A DNA stretch of 43,438 nucleotides from Burkholderiales bacterium (lineage in GTDB: Bacteria > Pseudomonadota > Gammaproteobacteria > Burkholderiales > Ga0077523). The notes beneath the pieces were generated by a model that made no database searches, was not told where the DNA came from, and saw only the letters and a program-made list of their open reading frames with translations. Shown piece after piece: positions 25,809-34,331 of this stretch (the stretch's first letter is position 1; each line of letters opens with the position of its first letter). Position numbers and translations under genes: made by a program. The stretch spans positions 98,424 to 141,861 of the forward strand of contig JALHMS010000013.1 of the NCBI GenBank assembly GCA_022843925.1. Direction: 5' to 3'.

Positions 25809-27907
25809 GCCTGACCTCCGCCCATCTGGCGCTCGAACGACTGCCTAACCAGGCCAATCACGTACGGCAGTTCGTCCAGGGTCGATAGACCCACCTCGAC
25901 GTCACCGTTGCCCCAGCGACCTAGGTTGGACACGTCCTTGCAGATGTGCCTAACGTCTTCGATCTCCCCAAACGGCATGTTCAGCGTCAAGCGCAACCGC
26001 CGTGCTTGCGGTACCACGTCCACGAAGTTCGTCTCCGCCTTGTAGGCGACGTACAGCTTGAGGAACTCCTCGGCTACGCAGGGATCCAGCGCCAACACTT
26101 CCTTCCGGAATGCGTCAAACAAGGGGCGCATCGGTGGAGCCGCGAGATACGGGTGGTCGTCGATCGTATAGGTGACCTCAGCCACCGCCCTCGGGCGGTA
26201 CGCGGCGAGTATGTCTGCTTCCACGCGCGGTGCTGCCCACACCTCAGTCGCTTTCGCTGCAAGTCGGGTGGCGCGATGTCGGATAGCTTCCTCGTTCCAA
26301 TCCACTACGTGCCCCAGTCCAGCATTCAGGCGCAGTGGGCTGTATCGAAGCCCTACCTCAGGCATGTCGCGCTTCTGCGCGAAGGGCAAGTCGCTGTATT
26401 TCGAGTTGTAGGCTGTCAACGTGAGGTTGCCGAGCGTATGCAGCCACCTCTGTTGAATCTGCTTCCATTCAGCGCCCAGTGCTGCGCGCCACTCAGGTGC
26501 CAGGTTCTGGTTCTGCGGCAGGATATGCTCGATCGTGTACTCGTCGACCGGAACGCGCTCCTTGCGGTCGTGGTTCTCCAACCGCCGCAGCCAGTAGGTG
26601 CGTCGCGCGCCGAAGTTGTAGAGGTCGCGGCTCTGCAAGTCGCGCTGAAACTCTTCGTCGGTGGGAAAACGTCGGTAGGAAGGCAACGTAAGGAAGTGAA
26701 CCTGGATGCTTTCCAGATACCTGTCCTTCTTCAGCGCTTTCGTGAACGTCGCGAACGTCTTGTTGAGGGAGTTTGTGGGAATGGCACACACCGTCCGGCG
26801 AAAGACGTACGACTCGGCCAACCGCACGGCCTCGCGCAGATCGTTCCGGTTCAGATGGCCGTCCCTGTGGTCGGCGTACAACTCCAACAGAAACGGGTAG
26901 GCCACATCCACCTTCAACTCACGGAGGTCGTGGAAGGCCAGCTTGAGTTCTGCGTCCGCTTCCGCGCCAAGCGCGATGGCGCAAAAGTAGCGGGCGAAGT
27001 TGCGGATGTCCCTGACCAAGGCTTCGACACCAGCCGCGGCGACTTCTGGGCTGCGTGCATGAACCTTGAATGCCTCGTAGACCTCGTCGATGCGCGGGAT
27101 ATCGCCCGTCTTCACTGTCAGGTAGTGTCGGATGAATGCATCGAACTGCGTGCTGTACGCCTCTTGTCCAAACTCGACCTCCATGGGGCGCCAGAACTGC
27201 TCGTAGAGCTGCGTCTGCAATTCCTGTTCGAGGCCCATCAGGATGAAGTTGCGAATCAGGTCGGCCTGGCTCAACTCGCGACCGGTTGAGTTCATGCTCT
27301 CGAAAATCAGTTGCGGGTTGTCCTGATCGCGGCTGAGCGCAATGTCTACCACCAGGAGCTTCGCCAGCCCCTTGCACACGCTGGCGAGCTCGCCGCTGCG
27401 CTCGGCTACCAACGATTCGAATAGCTTGAAGTTCTGAACGACTCGGATGGAGGAATGTTTCGGTACATCGCTACCTCCCACGATCGCTGTGAGGGACGCC
27501 TTGTCAGTCTGCGATAGAAGCAGCTTGAATCGGCGCTCTCCTTCCTCTTCCGGATTGAGTAGGTAGTAATTCCGAAGCTTGCGTGCCGAGAACCCGTCGA
27601 TGGGTTCGGTTTCTCCCAGAGCATTGGCGAGCGCCGTGATGAGCAACGTTACCGTGGTCAGGCGTTGCTGGCCGTCGATCACCATCAGTGGCTTATGGCC
27701 CGTCACCTGATAGAGACCTTTCTCGATGTAGACGATCGATCCGACGAAGTGGGCCGATACAGCATCGTTGCTGCCCGTGCGAACGATGTCGTCCCACAGT
27801 TGGCGGCACTCCTTCTCCATCCACGAGTAGGTGCGCTGATAGATCGGAATCACGAACTGCGGCGACTTCTTCAGGAAGTCGAGCAGCTTTGCCTCGGTAG
27901 CCTTCAT
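25805..27907 (-). CDS. GmrSD-like DUF262/DUF1524 protein with DUF5655 C-terminus
   Basis: A 700-residue protein. The DUF262 domain is at the N-terminus: IPIYQRTYSW (20-29), FVGSI (54-58) and the ParB-like MVIDGQQRLTT (75-85), which in GmrS/DndB-like proteins binds and hydrolyses nucleotides. A helical middle follows. The DUF1524 HNH nuclease is at about 450-515, with EHILPQ (E460, H461), HTLGNLTLT and N501. The end (about 590-695) resembles DUF5655. Relatives restrict DNA with modified cytosines or act in BREX-associated type IV restriction. Here the gene lies inside a type I operon, overlapping the GIY-YIG gene and hsdR by four bases each, so it is co-translated with them; it may attack phage DNA that escapes HsdR through base modification. 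Confidence 0.9.
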   Translation of the reverse strand: MKATEAKLLDFLKKSPQFVIPIYQRTYSWMEKECRQLWDDIVRTGSNDAVSAHFVGSIVYIEKGLYQVTGHKPLMVIDGQQRLTTVTLLITALANALGETEPIDGFSARKLRNYYLLNPEEEGERRFKLLLSQTDKASLTAIVGGSDVPKHSSIRVVQNFKLFESLVAERSGELASVCKGLAKLLVVDIALSRDQDNPQLIFESMNSTGRELSQADLIRNFILMGLEQELQTQLYEQFWRPMEVEFGQEAYSTQFDAFIRHYLTVKTGDIPRIDEVYEAFKVHARSPEVAAAGVEALVRDIRNFARYFCAIALGAEADAELKLAFHDLRELKVDVAYPFLLELYADHRDGHLNRNDLREAVRLAESYVFRRTVCAIPTNSLNKTFATFTKALKKDRYLESIQVHFLTLPSYRRFPTDEEFQRDLQSRDLYNFGARRTYWLRRLENHDRKERVPVDEYTIEHILPQNQNLAPEWRAALGAEWKQIQQRWLHTLGNLTLTAYNSKYSDLPFAQKRDMPEVGLRYSPLRLNAGLGHVVDWNEEAIRHRATRLAAKATEVWAAPRVEADILAAYRPRAVAEVTYTIDDHPYLAAPPMRPLFDAFRKEVLALDPCVAEEFLKLYVAYKAETNFVDVVPQARRLRLTLNMPFGEIEDVRHICKDVSNLGRWGNGDVEVGLSTLDELPYVIGLVRQSFERQMGGGQA

Positions 27908-28398
27908 CCCTGCGATCCTCCCTGCATCACGGGAAACGCCTTCGCGAACGCAGCCCTCACCGCCGAGAACCGCACCTGATCCAGTCGCTTGCGCGACTTC
28001 ACTGTATTCAGGAGAACATACCCAGCGGCAGTCATTGCTTCTGCAAGCGCCTTCTCCATCGCAGCCACCACGTCGCGGCGCTCGTCGTGTTGTTGCCGAC
28101 CATGAGTCAGCGACTCATCCTCGATCGGGCCCAGCGCAACGAGGCGGAATTCACACAGGGCAGGGTCAATGCCATGCGCTGTCAGGTACCGACGTAGCAT
28201 GTTGCTGTTCTTGGAGAATCCTAGGTGCTGACCCATGCGGTTGAACGGTGACTGCGCATTTGTGGATGAGCTGTCTCCAGTGCGACCCACGTAGTAGCGT
28301 GCCGCTCCGTCAGGCGGCTTGATTTCCCAGACATACAGCCAGAAACCTCGCTGGAGAATGCCACCACCAAACCGCACTTCATGCAGCAGTCCAGTCAT
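27904..28398 (-). CDS. GIY-YIG-like nuclease domain protein
   Basis: A 164-residue protein. The GIY-YIG fold is suggested by FWLYVWEI (LYV at 21-23), RYYVGRTGD (YVG 36-38, R39), an Arg/His-bearing helix FNRMGQHLG, E115 in VAAMEKALAEAM and N131 in YVLLNT, in the order and spacing of the catalytic set. It is therefore a probable small endonuclease, although the tyrosine of the first motif is in LYV form. It overlaps the start of the GmrSD-like gene by four bases and follows the X gene by 54 bases inside the restriction operon. Confidence 0.7.
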   Translation of the reverse strand: MTGLLHEVRFGGGILQRGFWLYVWEIKPPDGAARYYVGRTGDSSSTNAQSPFNRMGQHLGFSKNSNMLRRYLTAHGIDPALCEFRLVALGPIEDESLTHGRQQHDERRDVVAAMEKALAEAMTAAGYVLLNTVKSRKRLDQVRFSAVRAAFAKAFPVMQGGSQG

Positions 28399-28452
28399 GC
28401 GGCCATACCGTCTGGAATCTGGGCGTGAATGATGGGCAGCAAGGGGATTCCT

Positions 28453-29283
28453 TCAGGCTCCTCGATACACGATATCGGCGTCGAGTGCGCTACTGAGGTA
28501 AGGGGTGAACCCGGCAAGCAAGATGGACATGGCCACCATGTCGCGCATGTCCACAGCGCGAAGTGCATTGGCCGGCGTGCCGCCGTGACGGATGCCAGGG
28601 TAGTCAGACGCGAAGCCGTAGAGGTTCTTCATTGCCTCCCTGAGCTTTTCATGTGGCCAAGTGCCGACCTGATTGCAGATGGCCCCGAGCGTTGTGCCGG
28701 TCACCCCCGGTGCTGTTCGTCCGATGGCCTCCAGCAGGTTCACCTGCTTCTGGATGCAGGTCTTGATACGCCCGTCGGCGCAGTCGTGGCGCAGATCGCG
28801 CACCGCGTTGTCAAAGTCCTTCATCAACGCGTCTAGGTGGGCATCCTGGCCGGTCAGCACGCGCATGTCGCGCACCAGGCTCGCGAAAATCCCAGGGAGT
28901 GTCGGGCACAGGGTGCACGGGCGGCGCAGGTCGTAGCGCAGGCTAAACTTATCGACGAAAGCCGCGAGCAGGTAGAAGTAGCGATTGGAAAGCTCGTCGC
29001 CAGCGAATTCGTCGAGTGCGGAGTGAGCCGCTTCGAGGAACGCCACGAGCGCGCGCTCGCCGGCAAAGTCGCTCGTCCCCGTCTTCTCAAACGCCTCACT
29101 GCTCTGCATGCGGTTGTCGATGATGTCCGCCAGAGCTTCGATCGACGGCTGGATCTTCAGTCCTTTGGCCAACTCGCGGTACAGCTCGCAGAAGATGTCC
29201 TCAGGGACGCCTTCATGGTCGATCAGCGGCAGCCAGATCTCGCGCCAGGTCTCGGACCACACGCCGATGAACTCGCCGCGCAC
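28453..29283 (-). CDS. Hypothetical operon protein X, possibly Abi/HEPN-like (276 aa)
   Basis: An all-helical 276-residue protein starting with GTG one base after the hsdS stop. The C-terminal part, NLYGFASDYPGIRHGG, then RAVDMRDMVAMSILLAGFTPYL, resembles the C-terminal abortive-infection/HEPN-type helical domains, in which a conserved Arg/His pair sits in such a loop. A CTLC pair occurs near the middle. I cannot assign a family with certainty. Its position directly after hsdS argues for co-expression with the restriction system; it may be an RNA-cleaving backup or a regulatory partner. Confidence 0.7.
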   Translation of the reverse strand: MRGEFIGVWSETWREIWLPLIDHEGVPEDIFCELYRELAKGLKIQPSIEALADIIDNRMQSSEAFEKTGTSDFAGERALVAFLEAAHSALDEFAGDELSNRYFYLLAAFVDKFSLRYDLRRPCTLCPTLPGIFASLVRDMRVLTGQDAHLDALMKDFDNAVRDLRHDCADGRIKTCIQKQVNLLEAIGRTAPGVTGTTLGAICNQVGTWPHEKLREAMKNLYGFASDYPGIRHGGTPANALRAVDMRDMVAMSILLAGFTPYLSSALDADIVYRGA

Positions 29284-29284
29284 G

Positions 29285-30499
29285 CTACAGCTCTCCCAAG
29301 AAAGCGCACTGCTGGAGTGAGGCGAAAAGGCAGTCCAATTCGGCTACCGAAGCACGCATCGACTTCTTCACCTCGTTGATTCTCGCCACACGCCGGACAA
29401 AGCGGAGTTGCGATTCGATAGGTGGTAGCAAAACGCGGAACTGCTCGACGACACGCATATAGATCGTCCGATGCGTGGACCCTGGAGCCAGCGATAGCAA
29501 ACGCTGCCGCGAGGTGATGAGTGCCCACATGAGATAGGTCGGATCAAGCAACGGCCCACACACCCAATTCATGAAGTCTTGGGATGTCGCCATCTCGCGG
29601 CCCATCACAGTCGCGAAGCCAACAGATGCAGTTCGCGAAAAGCACACCGTTCCCTTTGGCAACAGCACCGACGACGAATTCTGAATGCCGAGCGGCGTAA
29701 TGTTCTGCAGGGTGCTCGTCGCTTCGGTACCGTCGAGCGAACGAATGTCGGTGAGACTGATCCACGGGATGTCGCCATTCCAGTACTCAGCTCGTTCACG
29801 ATCCGGAGTGTGTCCAGTCGCGAGGCGAGCCACATCGGTGAGCAGTATCCATGAGCATCCTCGCGGGACACTTGCGTAGTGCGGCTTCGTGTCGACGGCC
29901 GGCGCGCCCAACTTCTCACCAAAAATCTCGAAGAATATTGATTTGGCGAGGGTGTCGAGCTGGGCGAGGGCGGCGCGGCGCTTGACCCGCAGGGCGTCCG
30001 CTTTGTCCAGGATCTCCGCGATCCGCCGCTGCTCGGGGAGGGGTGGTAGCGGGACCTTGAGATTACCGAGTTGAGCGAGGCTCAAATTTGAGATCGTCCC
30101 GGTGACCGTAGCGCCGCGCATCTGAGCTTGCGCCGCGAAACTCTCCAGCCAGTGTCGAAGGAAGGGGCGATGAATATCCTTCTTTGGCCGAACTATCGCG
30201 ACCGCTTGGTTGCAATTCAGCGGAGGTACATCTTCTGGGACGACGCCAACTCTACCGATAGTACCGGCAATTGAGACAAGTACATCGCCGGGACAAATTT
30301 GCGAACGTTCTAGTATCCGATGCGTGCTCTCGTCAATGAATAGCGTGTTCTGATCAAGCGTGACGGTACCGCCACCGATATTCTGAACTCGGAGAAAAGG
30401 AACTCCGGACTCGGTGAACTCGTGTCCGAGAGTGGTCGGCGTAGTACCCTTGGTAATCACTTCGCAGTGACCTGCAAGCCGTTCAGTTGGCCAAGTCAC
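29285..30499 (-). CDS. hsdS: Type I restriction-modification specificity subunit
   Basis: A 404-residue protein with two target-recognition domains, each followed by a conserved helix. TRD1 is about 1-150 (VPFLRVQNIGGGTVTLD, GDVLVSIAGTIGRVGVV). The central helix is PLPEQRRIAEILDKADALRV with the following long spacer (about 150-200). TRD2 is about 205-355 (WNGDIPWISLTDIRSLDG), and the distal helix LLPPIESQLRFVRRV closes the pseudo-dimer. It sets the bipartite recognition site for both methylation and restriction. It overlaps hsdM by four bases. The target sequence cannot be predicted. Confidence 0.95.
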   Translation of the reverse strand: MTWPTERLAGHCEVITKGTTPTTLGHEFTESGVPFLRVQNIGGGTVTLDQNTLFIDESTHRILERSQICPGDVLVSIAGTIGRVGVVPEDVPPLNCNQAVAIVRPKKDIHRPFLRHWLESFAAQAQMRGATVTGTISNLSLAQLGNLKVPLPPLPEQRRIAEILDKADALRVKRRAALAQLDTLAKSIFFEIFGEKLGAPAVDTKPHYASVPRGCSWILLTDVARLATGHTPDRERAEYWNGDIPWISLTDIRSLDGTEATSTLQNITPLGIQNSSSVLLPKGTVCFSRTASVGFATVMGREMATSQDFMNWVCGPLLDPTYLMWALITSRQRLLSLAPGSTHRTIYMRVVEQFRVLLPPIESQLRFVRRVARINEVKKSMRASVAELDCLFASLQQCAFLGEL

Positions 30500-32034
30500 T
30501 GGAGCATACCCTCCAGTTCCTTCATCCCCCGCTGGATCTCCTCCTCCAGCTTCGCAAGGTCGGCGAGGATCTCCTTTGGCGGGCGGTGCTCGACCGCCTC
30601 GTGCACCACTTCCTTGTAGCGGTTGAGTGAGAGATCGTAACCCTGTGCAGCAATGTCGTCCCTTGGCACGCAGAAGCTCTGCGCAGTGCGCGGGCGTTCG
30701 CGCTCGGCGCTGTTACGCCCGGCCCAGCGCGCTATCACGTCGGGTAGGTTGTTCTTGGCGTGATCGTCCACGCTGAGAGCAGTGCGCGGCACGGGGCCAA
30801 GTCTGTCGTCCGGTAACAACGCCGTCCGCTTGTCGTCGAGGCTCCAACCGTCGGCCTCGACGTCGTAGAACCACACCTGGTCGGTGCCGCCGGAGTTGGT
30901 CTTGGTGAATAGCAGGATCGCGGTGGACACGCCGGCGTAGGGCCTGAACACGCCACCGGGTAGCTTGACCACCGCGTCGAGCTTCTGGTCTTCGACCAGC
31001 ATTCGGCGCAGTTCCTTGTGCGCAGTGCTGGAGCCGAACAGCACGCCGTCGGGCACGATCACCGCGGCGCGGCCGCCCGGCTTGAGCAGGCGCAGGAAGA
31101 GCGCGAGGAACAGCAGCTCCGTCTTCTTGGTCTTGACGATCTGCAGTAGGTCCTTGGCCGTGTTCTCGTAGTCCAAGCTACCGGCGAAGGGCGGATTTGC
31201 CAGAACCAGTGTGTACTTCTCTTCCTCCCCAGCGTGGTCCTGCGCCAGCGAGTCGCGGTAGCGGATGTCGGGGTTCTCCACGCCGTGCAGCAGCATGTTC
31301 ATGCTGCCGATGCGCAGCATGGTGTTGTCGAAGTCGAAGCCGTGAAACATGCGGTGGTGGAAGTGCTCGCGCAGCTTCGCGTCGTGCAGAATGTTCGGGT
31401 GGCGCTCGCGTAGCACCTCGCCGGCCGTCACCAAAAAGCCGCCAGTCCCGCAGGCCGGGTCGCAGATCACGTCGGTTGGCTCTGGCGCGGTCAGCTCCAC
31501 CATCAGGCGGATGATGTGGCGTGGCGTGCGGAACTGGCCATTCTGGCCGGCGCTGGCAATCTTGCCGAGCATGTACTCGTAGACGTCGCCCTTGGTGTCG
31601 CGGTCTTCCATCGGCACTGCGTCGAGCAGGTCTACGACCTTCGAAAGCAATGCAGCGGTGGGGATAGTGAATCGTGCGCCCTCCATGTGCTTGGCGTAGG
31701 TCGAACCCTCTCCGCCCAATGTCCGAAGGAAGGGAAAGACATGATCGTCGACCACCGTGAACATCTCAGCCGGCGCAAAGTTCTTGAACCGCGACCAGCG
31801 CAGCGAGTTGTAGTCGCGGCCCTTGGGATCAGTTCCTTCAGGGAACGTGCGCCGCTCCATCGGCCGTCCCAAGCGTGCGGCTTTGTTCTCTTCCAGCGTG
31901 TGCAGGTCGTCCAGTCTTCGGATGAATAACAGGTAGGTGATCTGTTCGATGACCTCCAGCGGATTGGAGATGCCACCCGACCAGAATGCATTCCAGATGG
32001 TGTCGATCTTGTTCTTGATGTCGCCGGTGATCAT
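30496..32034 (-). CDS. hsdM: Type I restriction-modification N6-adenine methyltransferase
   Basis: A 512-residue methylase. The HsdM N-terminal helical domain (about 1-140: IWNAFWSGGISNPLEVIEQI, LLFIRRLDDL) is followed by the SAM-binding motif DPACGTGGF (192-200) and the catalytic NPPF (280-283) of gamma-type N6-adenine methylases. C-terminal features include GGVFRPYAGVSTAILLFTK. It protects host DNA and is needed for HsdR activity. A GAGAGGA ribosome site lies just before the ATG. It is the first gene of the minus-strand operon; its promoter should be in the roughly 100 bases between it and the T5orf172-like gene. Confidence 0.96.
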   Translation of the reverse strand: MITGDIKNKIDTIWNAFWSGGISNPLEVIEQITYLLFIRRLDDLHTLEENKAARLGRPMERRTFPEGTDPKGRDYNSLRWSRFKNFAPAEMFTVVDDHVFPFLRTLGGEGSTYAKHMEGARFTIPTAALLSKVVDLLDAVPMEDRDTKGDVYEYMLGKIASAGQNGQFRTPRHIIRLMVELTAPEPTDVICDPACGTGGFLVTAGEVLRERHPNILHDAKLREHFHHRMFHGFDFDNTMLRIGSMNMLLHGVENPDIRYRDSLAQDHAGEEEKYTLVLANPPFAGSLDYENTAKDLLQIVKTKKTELLFLALFLRLLKPGGRAAVIVPDGVLFGSSTAHKELRRMLVEDQKLDAVVKLPGGVFRPYAGVSTAILLFTKTNSGGTDQVWFYDVEADGWSLDDKRTALLPDDRLGPVPRTALSVDDHAKNNLPDVIARWAGRNSAERERPRTAQSFCVPRDDIAAQGYDLSLNRYKEVVHEAVEHRPPKEILADLAKLEEEIQRGMKELEGMLQ

Positions 32035-32138
32035 GTGTTCCTCTCTAGGCGTTCGATTCTCGCCGATTCCTTGTGCCGGTCAGGCTTGTTGTGGTCGCCC
32101 GTGTCGGAAGTCCCGTCACCGATCACTGCCATGTGCAG

Positions 32139-32666
32139 CTACGGCCGCTTCACAGCATTGAACGGCCAAGCCGCCGGCGTGACGTCACCGTGTGGTGCGG
32201 ATGTGGCATGCCCCGGCGGTTGGCTGGACGGGCCGGAACGCAGGGAGGTGCCACATCGAGTGCACGTGTTGACATAGGAGTACTTCGTGCCGCAACTGGG
32301 ACAGGTGCCGCCCATCACTGGTGGGAGCGGGGCGATGGACTCTGTTCCTCGCGTCCACCGAACCTCGATCTCGGCCCCGCACAACGTACAGGCCTCCTCG
32401 ATGGCTTTCGCTGCTTGCGCGGAAGCTACTCGGAAGAACTCCCGCTGAGCATGCACTCTGTGCTCGTTGAGGGCGCCATGTACGGTTGCTTCGACCTCGA
32501 ACGGCTTCTGTATTGAACAGAAATAGACGACGTCGAAGGGCGTTGGTACGCCGGAAGAGAACAACTCGTCGGCGCGTGCCCGCGGGTGCTTCTCGGAGGC
32601 GCCGATCTTCACAATGCCCAGCAAGGATGGATTCTCGAGGATGTAGACGAATCCCGACATTTTCAT
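32139..32666 (-). CDS. T5orf172/MUG113-like GIY-YIG protein with zinc ribbon
   Basis: A 175-residue protein. The N-terminal GIY-YIG variant reads SGFVYILENPSLLGIVKIGA (VYI 7-9, KIG 20-22), with KHPRARADELF, an acidic FEVEATVH (E59) and HAQREFFRV, the usual MUG113/T5orf172 line-up. A CxxC pair at C93/C96 and a zinc ribbon at C122/C125-C135/C138 follow, then a Pro/Gly-rich tail. It could nick DNA or act as a regulator. The ATG at 32666 overlaps the stop of an upstream frame (ATGA); ATG 32660 has better spacing to GGGAG and is the alternative. It lies upstream of hsdM on the same strand. Confidence 0.8.
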   Translation of the reverse strand: MKMSGFVYILENPSLLGIVKIGASEKHPRARADELFSSGVPTPFDVVYFCSIQKPFEVEATVHGALNEHRVHAQREFFRVASAQAAKAIEEACTLCGAEIEVRWTRGTESIAPLPPVMGGTCPSCGTKYSYVNTCTRCGTSLRSGPSSQPPGHATSAPHGDVTPAAWPFNAVKRP

Positions 32667-33130
32667 GATCTCCCGCAACTCTTGCCCGCGAGTCTAATGG
32701 ACTTGGAGGGGGTAGCCAGCCCGCGTCGAGGAGGGGGCTGGAGGGCCAGTGCGATCACATCTATGCGCTTCTGGCGTGGGTACGCCCATCTCGTCGAATC
32801 AAGGCCAAGCGTTTTAGCCAAAAGCTTTCGCAACTGCAACGCCGAGGTGCTTGGGCTGACATCGGCTGCTGCACCATCTCCAGTGCGCTTCCGGTGGACG
32901 GTTGCCGCTGGCCCCTTGAGCCAATCGTCGACCTTGCGCAACAGCCGTGTGTGTAGGCAGAAGGTGTTCTCGATGTAATACCTGCTCCATGGCTCTGGGC
33001 AAGAAACGGCAAACCAGGGCGGGGCACGCGAGTGACAACTCCATAAAGATGACGGCGATCGATTCGGATTGGCCGCCTCGCAGTTGTGGGAAATTCAATG
33101 GGTTAGCGGTTCCCCACTAATGGGGGACAT
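32663..33130 (-). pseudogene. Decayed gene upstream of the T5orf172-like gene
   Basis: A frame open from 33094 to 32663 (about 143 codons) has protein-like composition: SPSSLWSCHSRAPPWFAVSC, then YYIENTFCLHTRLLRKVDDWL. Its TGA overlaps the downstream ATG (ATGA), as in real coupled genes. It has no usable start except a late TTG at 32941. An in-frame ATG at 33130 is followed after ten codons by a TGA (33095-33097), so a nonsense change may have inactivated it. The family is not recognised. The alternative is that it is only a long open frame at high GC. Confidence 0.4.
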
Positions 33131-33264
33131 GAATCGCTGTACAAATTCTCTTGCCAGGTCTGACGCGTTTTGCCCCTCCGAGGGGCAAACGATGGGCAAG
33201 TGATTGCCGATCCAGGCGTCCATGCATCCCCTCTCAAACAAGGATTACCTTGCAAGACGACATC

Positions 33265-33618
33265 ATGGAACACCTGGCCATCGACGCCGGACATCGGACG
33301 ATCGGACAACTGATAGCTGAGCGGCGCGAGGCGCTACTGGAGATTCGACGATTGCGGGCCCTGGTTCTCTCGGCACGCGATGCACGTCTGCCCCTGGAGG
33401 TGCCTCGCCCTACCGTGGTCGCTCTGCCACCACCAGTTGGACGATTTCTCAATCTTCGAGACGTCTGTACGAGGCTGCGCATATCCCGTTCGTCCGTCTA
33501 TCTCTGGATCTCCCAAGGGCGGTTTCCGGAGCCGGTGCGCCTGGGGCCGCGCGTCTCGCGGTGGCGAGCGGACGACATCCTTGGATGGGAGGCCGGCTTC
33601 CCGAGGCGGGCTGGGTGA
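33265..33618 (+). CDS. AlpA-like helix-turn-helix regulator
   Basis: A 117-residue protein with an N-terminal charged helix (GQLIAERREALLEIRRLRAL) and a C-terminal AlpA/MerR-type domain: FLNLRDVCTRLRISRSSVYL, WISQGRFPEPVRLGPRVSRW, RADDILGWEAG. The order HTH, aromatic Trp-x-x-x-G-x-FP, wing with RW, then the I/L-x-x-W helix is characteristic of AlpA-family phage and island regulators that activate integrase or excision. A TTG at 33250, five bases after AAGGA, may be the real start and would add five residues. It is the only plus-strand gene in the right third of the island and ends one base short of the convergent HEPN-like gene. Confidence 0.82.
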   Translation: MEHLAIDAGHRTIGQLIAERREALLEIRRLRALVLSARDARLPLEVPRPTVVALPPPVGRFLNLRDVCTRLRISRSSVYLWISQGRFPEPVRLGPRVSRWRADDILGWEAGFPRRAG

Positions 33619-33619
33619 C

Positions 33620-34210
33620 TCAGGCCTGATTTGGCGGATTGCCCGATGGATCCGCAGTCGGAATGATCGCGAACTGCGCGCTGGTTGCCACGTGAAGCCG
33701 GCGGCTCAGATCGGGGTCGGTATCGGCGTGCTCCGAGAATCGTTGCACTCCTGCGATCAAAGCACTGAACAGGTCCTCAACATGGAGGGCAACCACGTTC
33801 GACGCCCCAACTTCCTGCAGTGCGTCGCGCAGGATCTCGACGCGGCCATGTCCCCACGCGTAGGCAATCTTGCGAGCTGCTCCCCTTGCGGCCAGGTCCG
33901 AATCCGGTGCCATTCGGTGCAGGACCCCGCAGCGCGCGGCGAACAAGTCACGACCAGTAACATCGATTCCTGCCGCGAGGAGGTCTGGCAGGAGCCACCG
34001 TTCCACCCAATCAACGAACGTTGCTTCGGTCGTATTCCGCTGCTTCGCGGAAGCCGACCATGCGATGGCGTCGATCAGCGCGTAGATGAGCATCAGGGCG
34101 GGAAGCAACTGCCGGCGATCGAGGCATTCGCGGACTGCGTCGAGGCAGTCCAACAGGTTTCTCGCCAGGGGGTCATCTATCGATGGATCTGCGGACGACG
34201 GGTTGCTCAT
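33620..34210 (-). CDS. HEPN-like protein (pEK499_p136-type)
   Basis: A 196-residue helical protein. The segment LFAARCGVLHRMAPDSD contains R93-x4-H98, the active-site spacing of HEPN ribonucleases, and ARGAARKIAYAWG follows as in pEK499_p136-type HEPN proteins. The helix LPALMLIYALIDAIAWSAS precedes it. It may therefore be an RNase toxin or defence effector; a partner antitoxin is not obvious. The open frame extends to 34375, but the ATG at 34210 (MSNPSS) gives the natural N-terminus. It is convergent with the AlpA-like gene, and the membrane-protein gene lies 121 bases upstream on the same strand. Confidence 0.72.
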   Translation of the reverse strand: MSNPSSADPSIDDPLARNLLDCLDAVRECLDRRQLLPALMLIYALIDAIAWSASAKQRNTTEATFVDWVERWLLPDLLAAGIDVTGRDLFAARCGVLHRMAPDSDLAARGAARKIAYAWGHGRVEILRDALQEVGASNVVALHVEDLFSALIAGVQRFSEHADTDPDLSRRLHVATSAQFAIIPTADPSGNPPNQA

Positions 34211-34331
34211 GGTGGAGCCCAAATGGGTCAGGCAATGCGGAGCGATCGAGTTGTTCGAACGCCGTTGCTTCGGGGGCATCGAAGCGCATGTGTACGAGGA
34301 CGCTTGCGGTCTCGGAAACTCCGAGGCGCAC

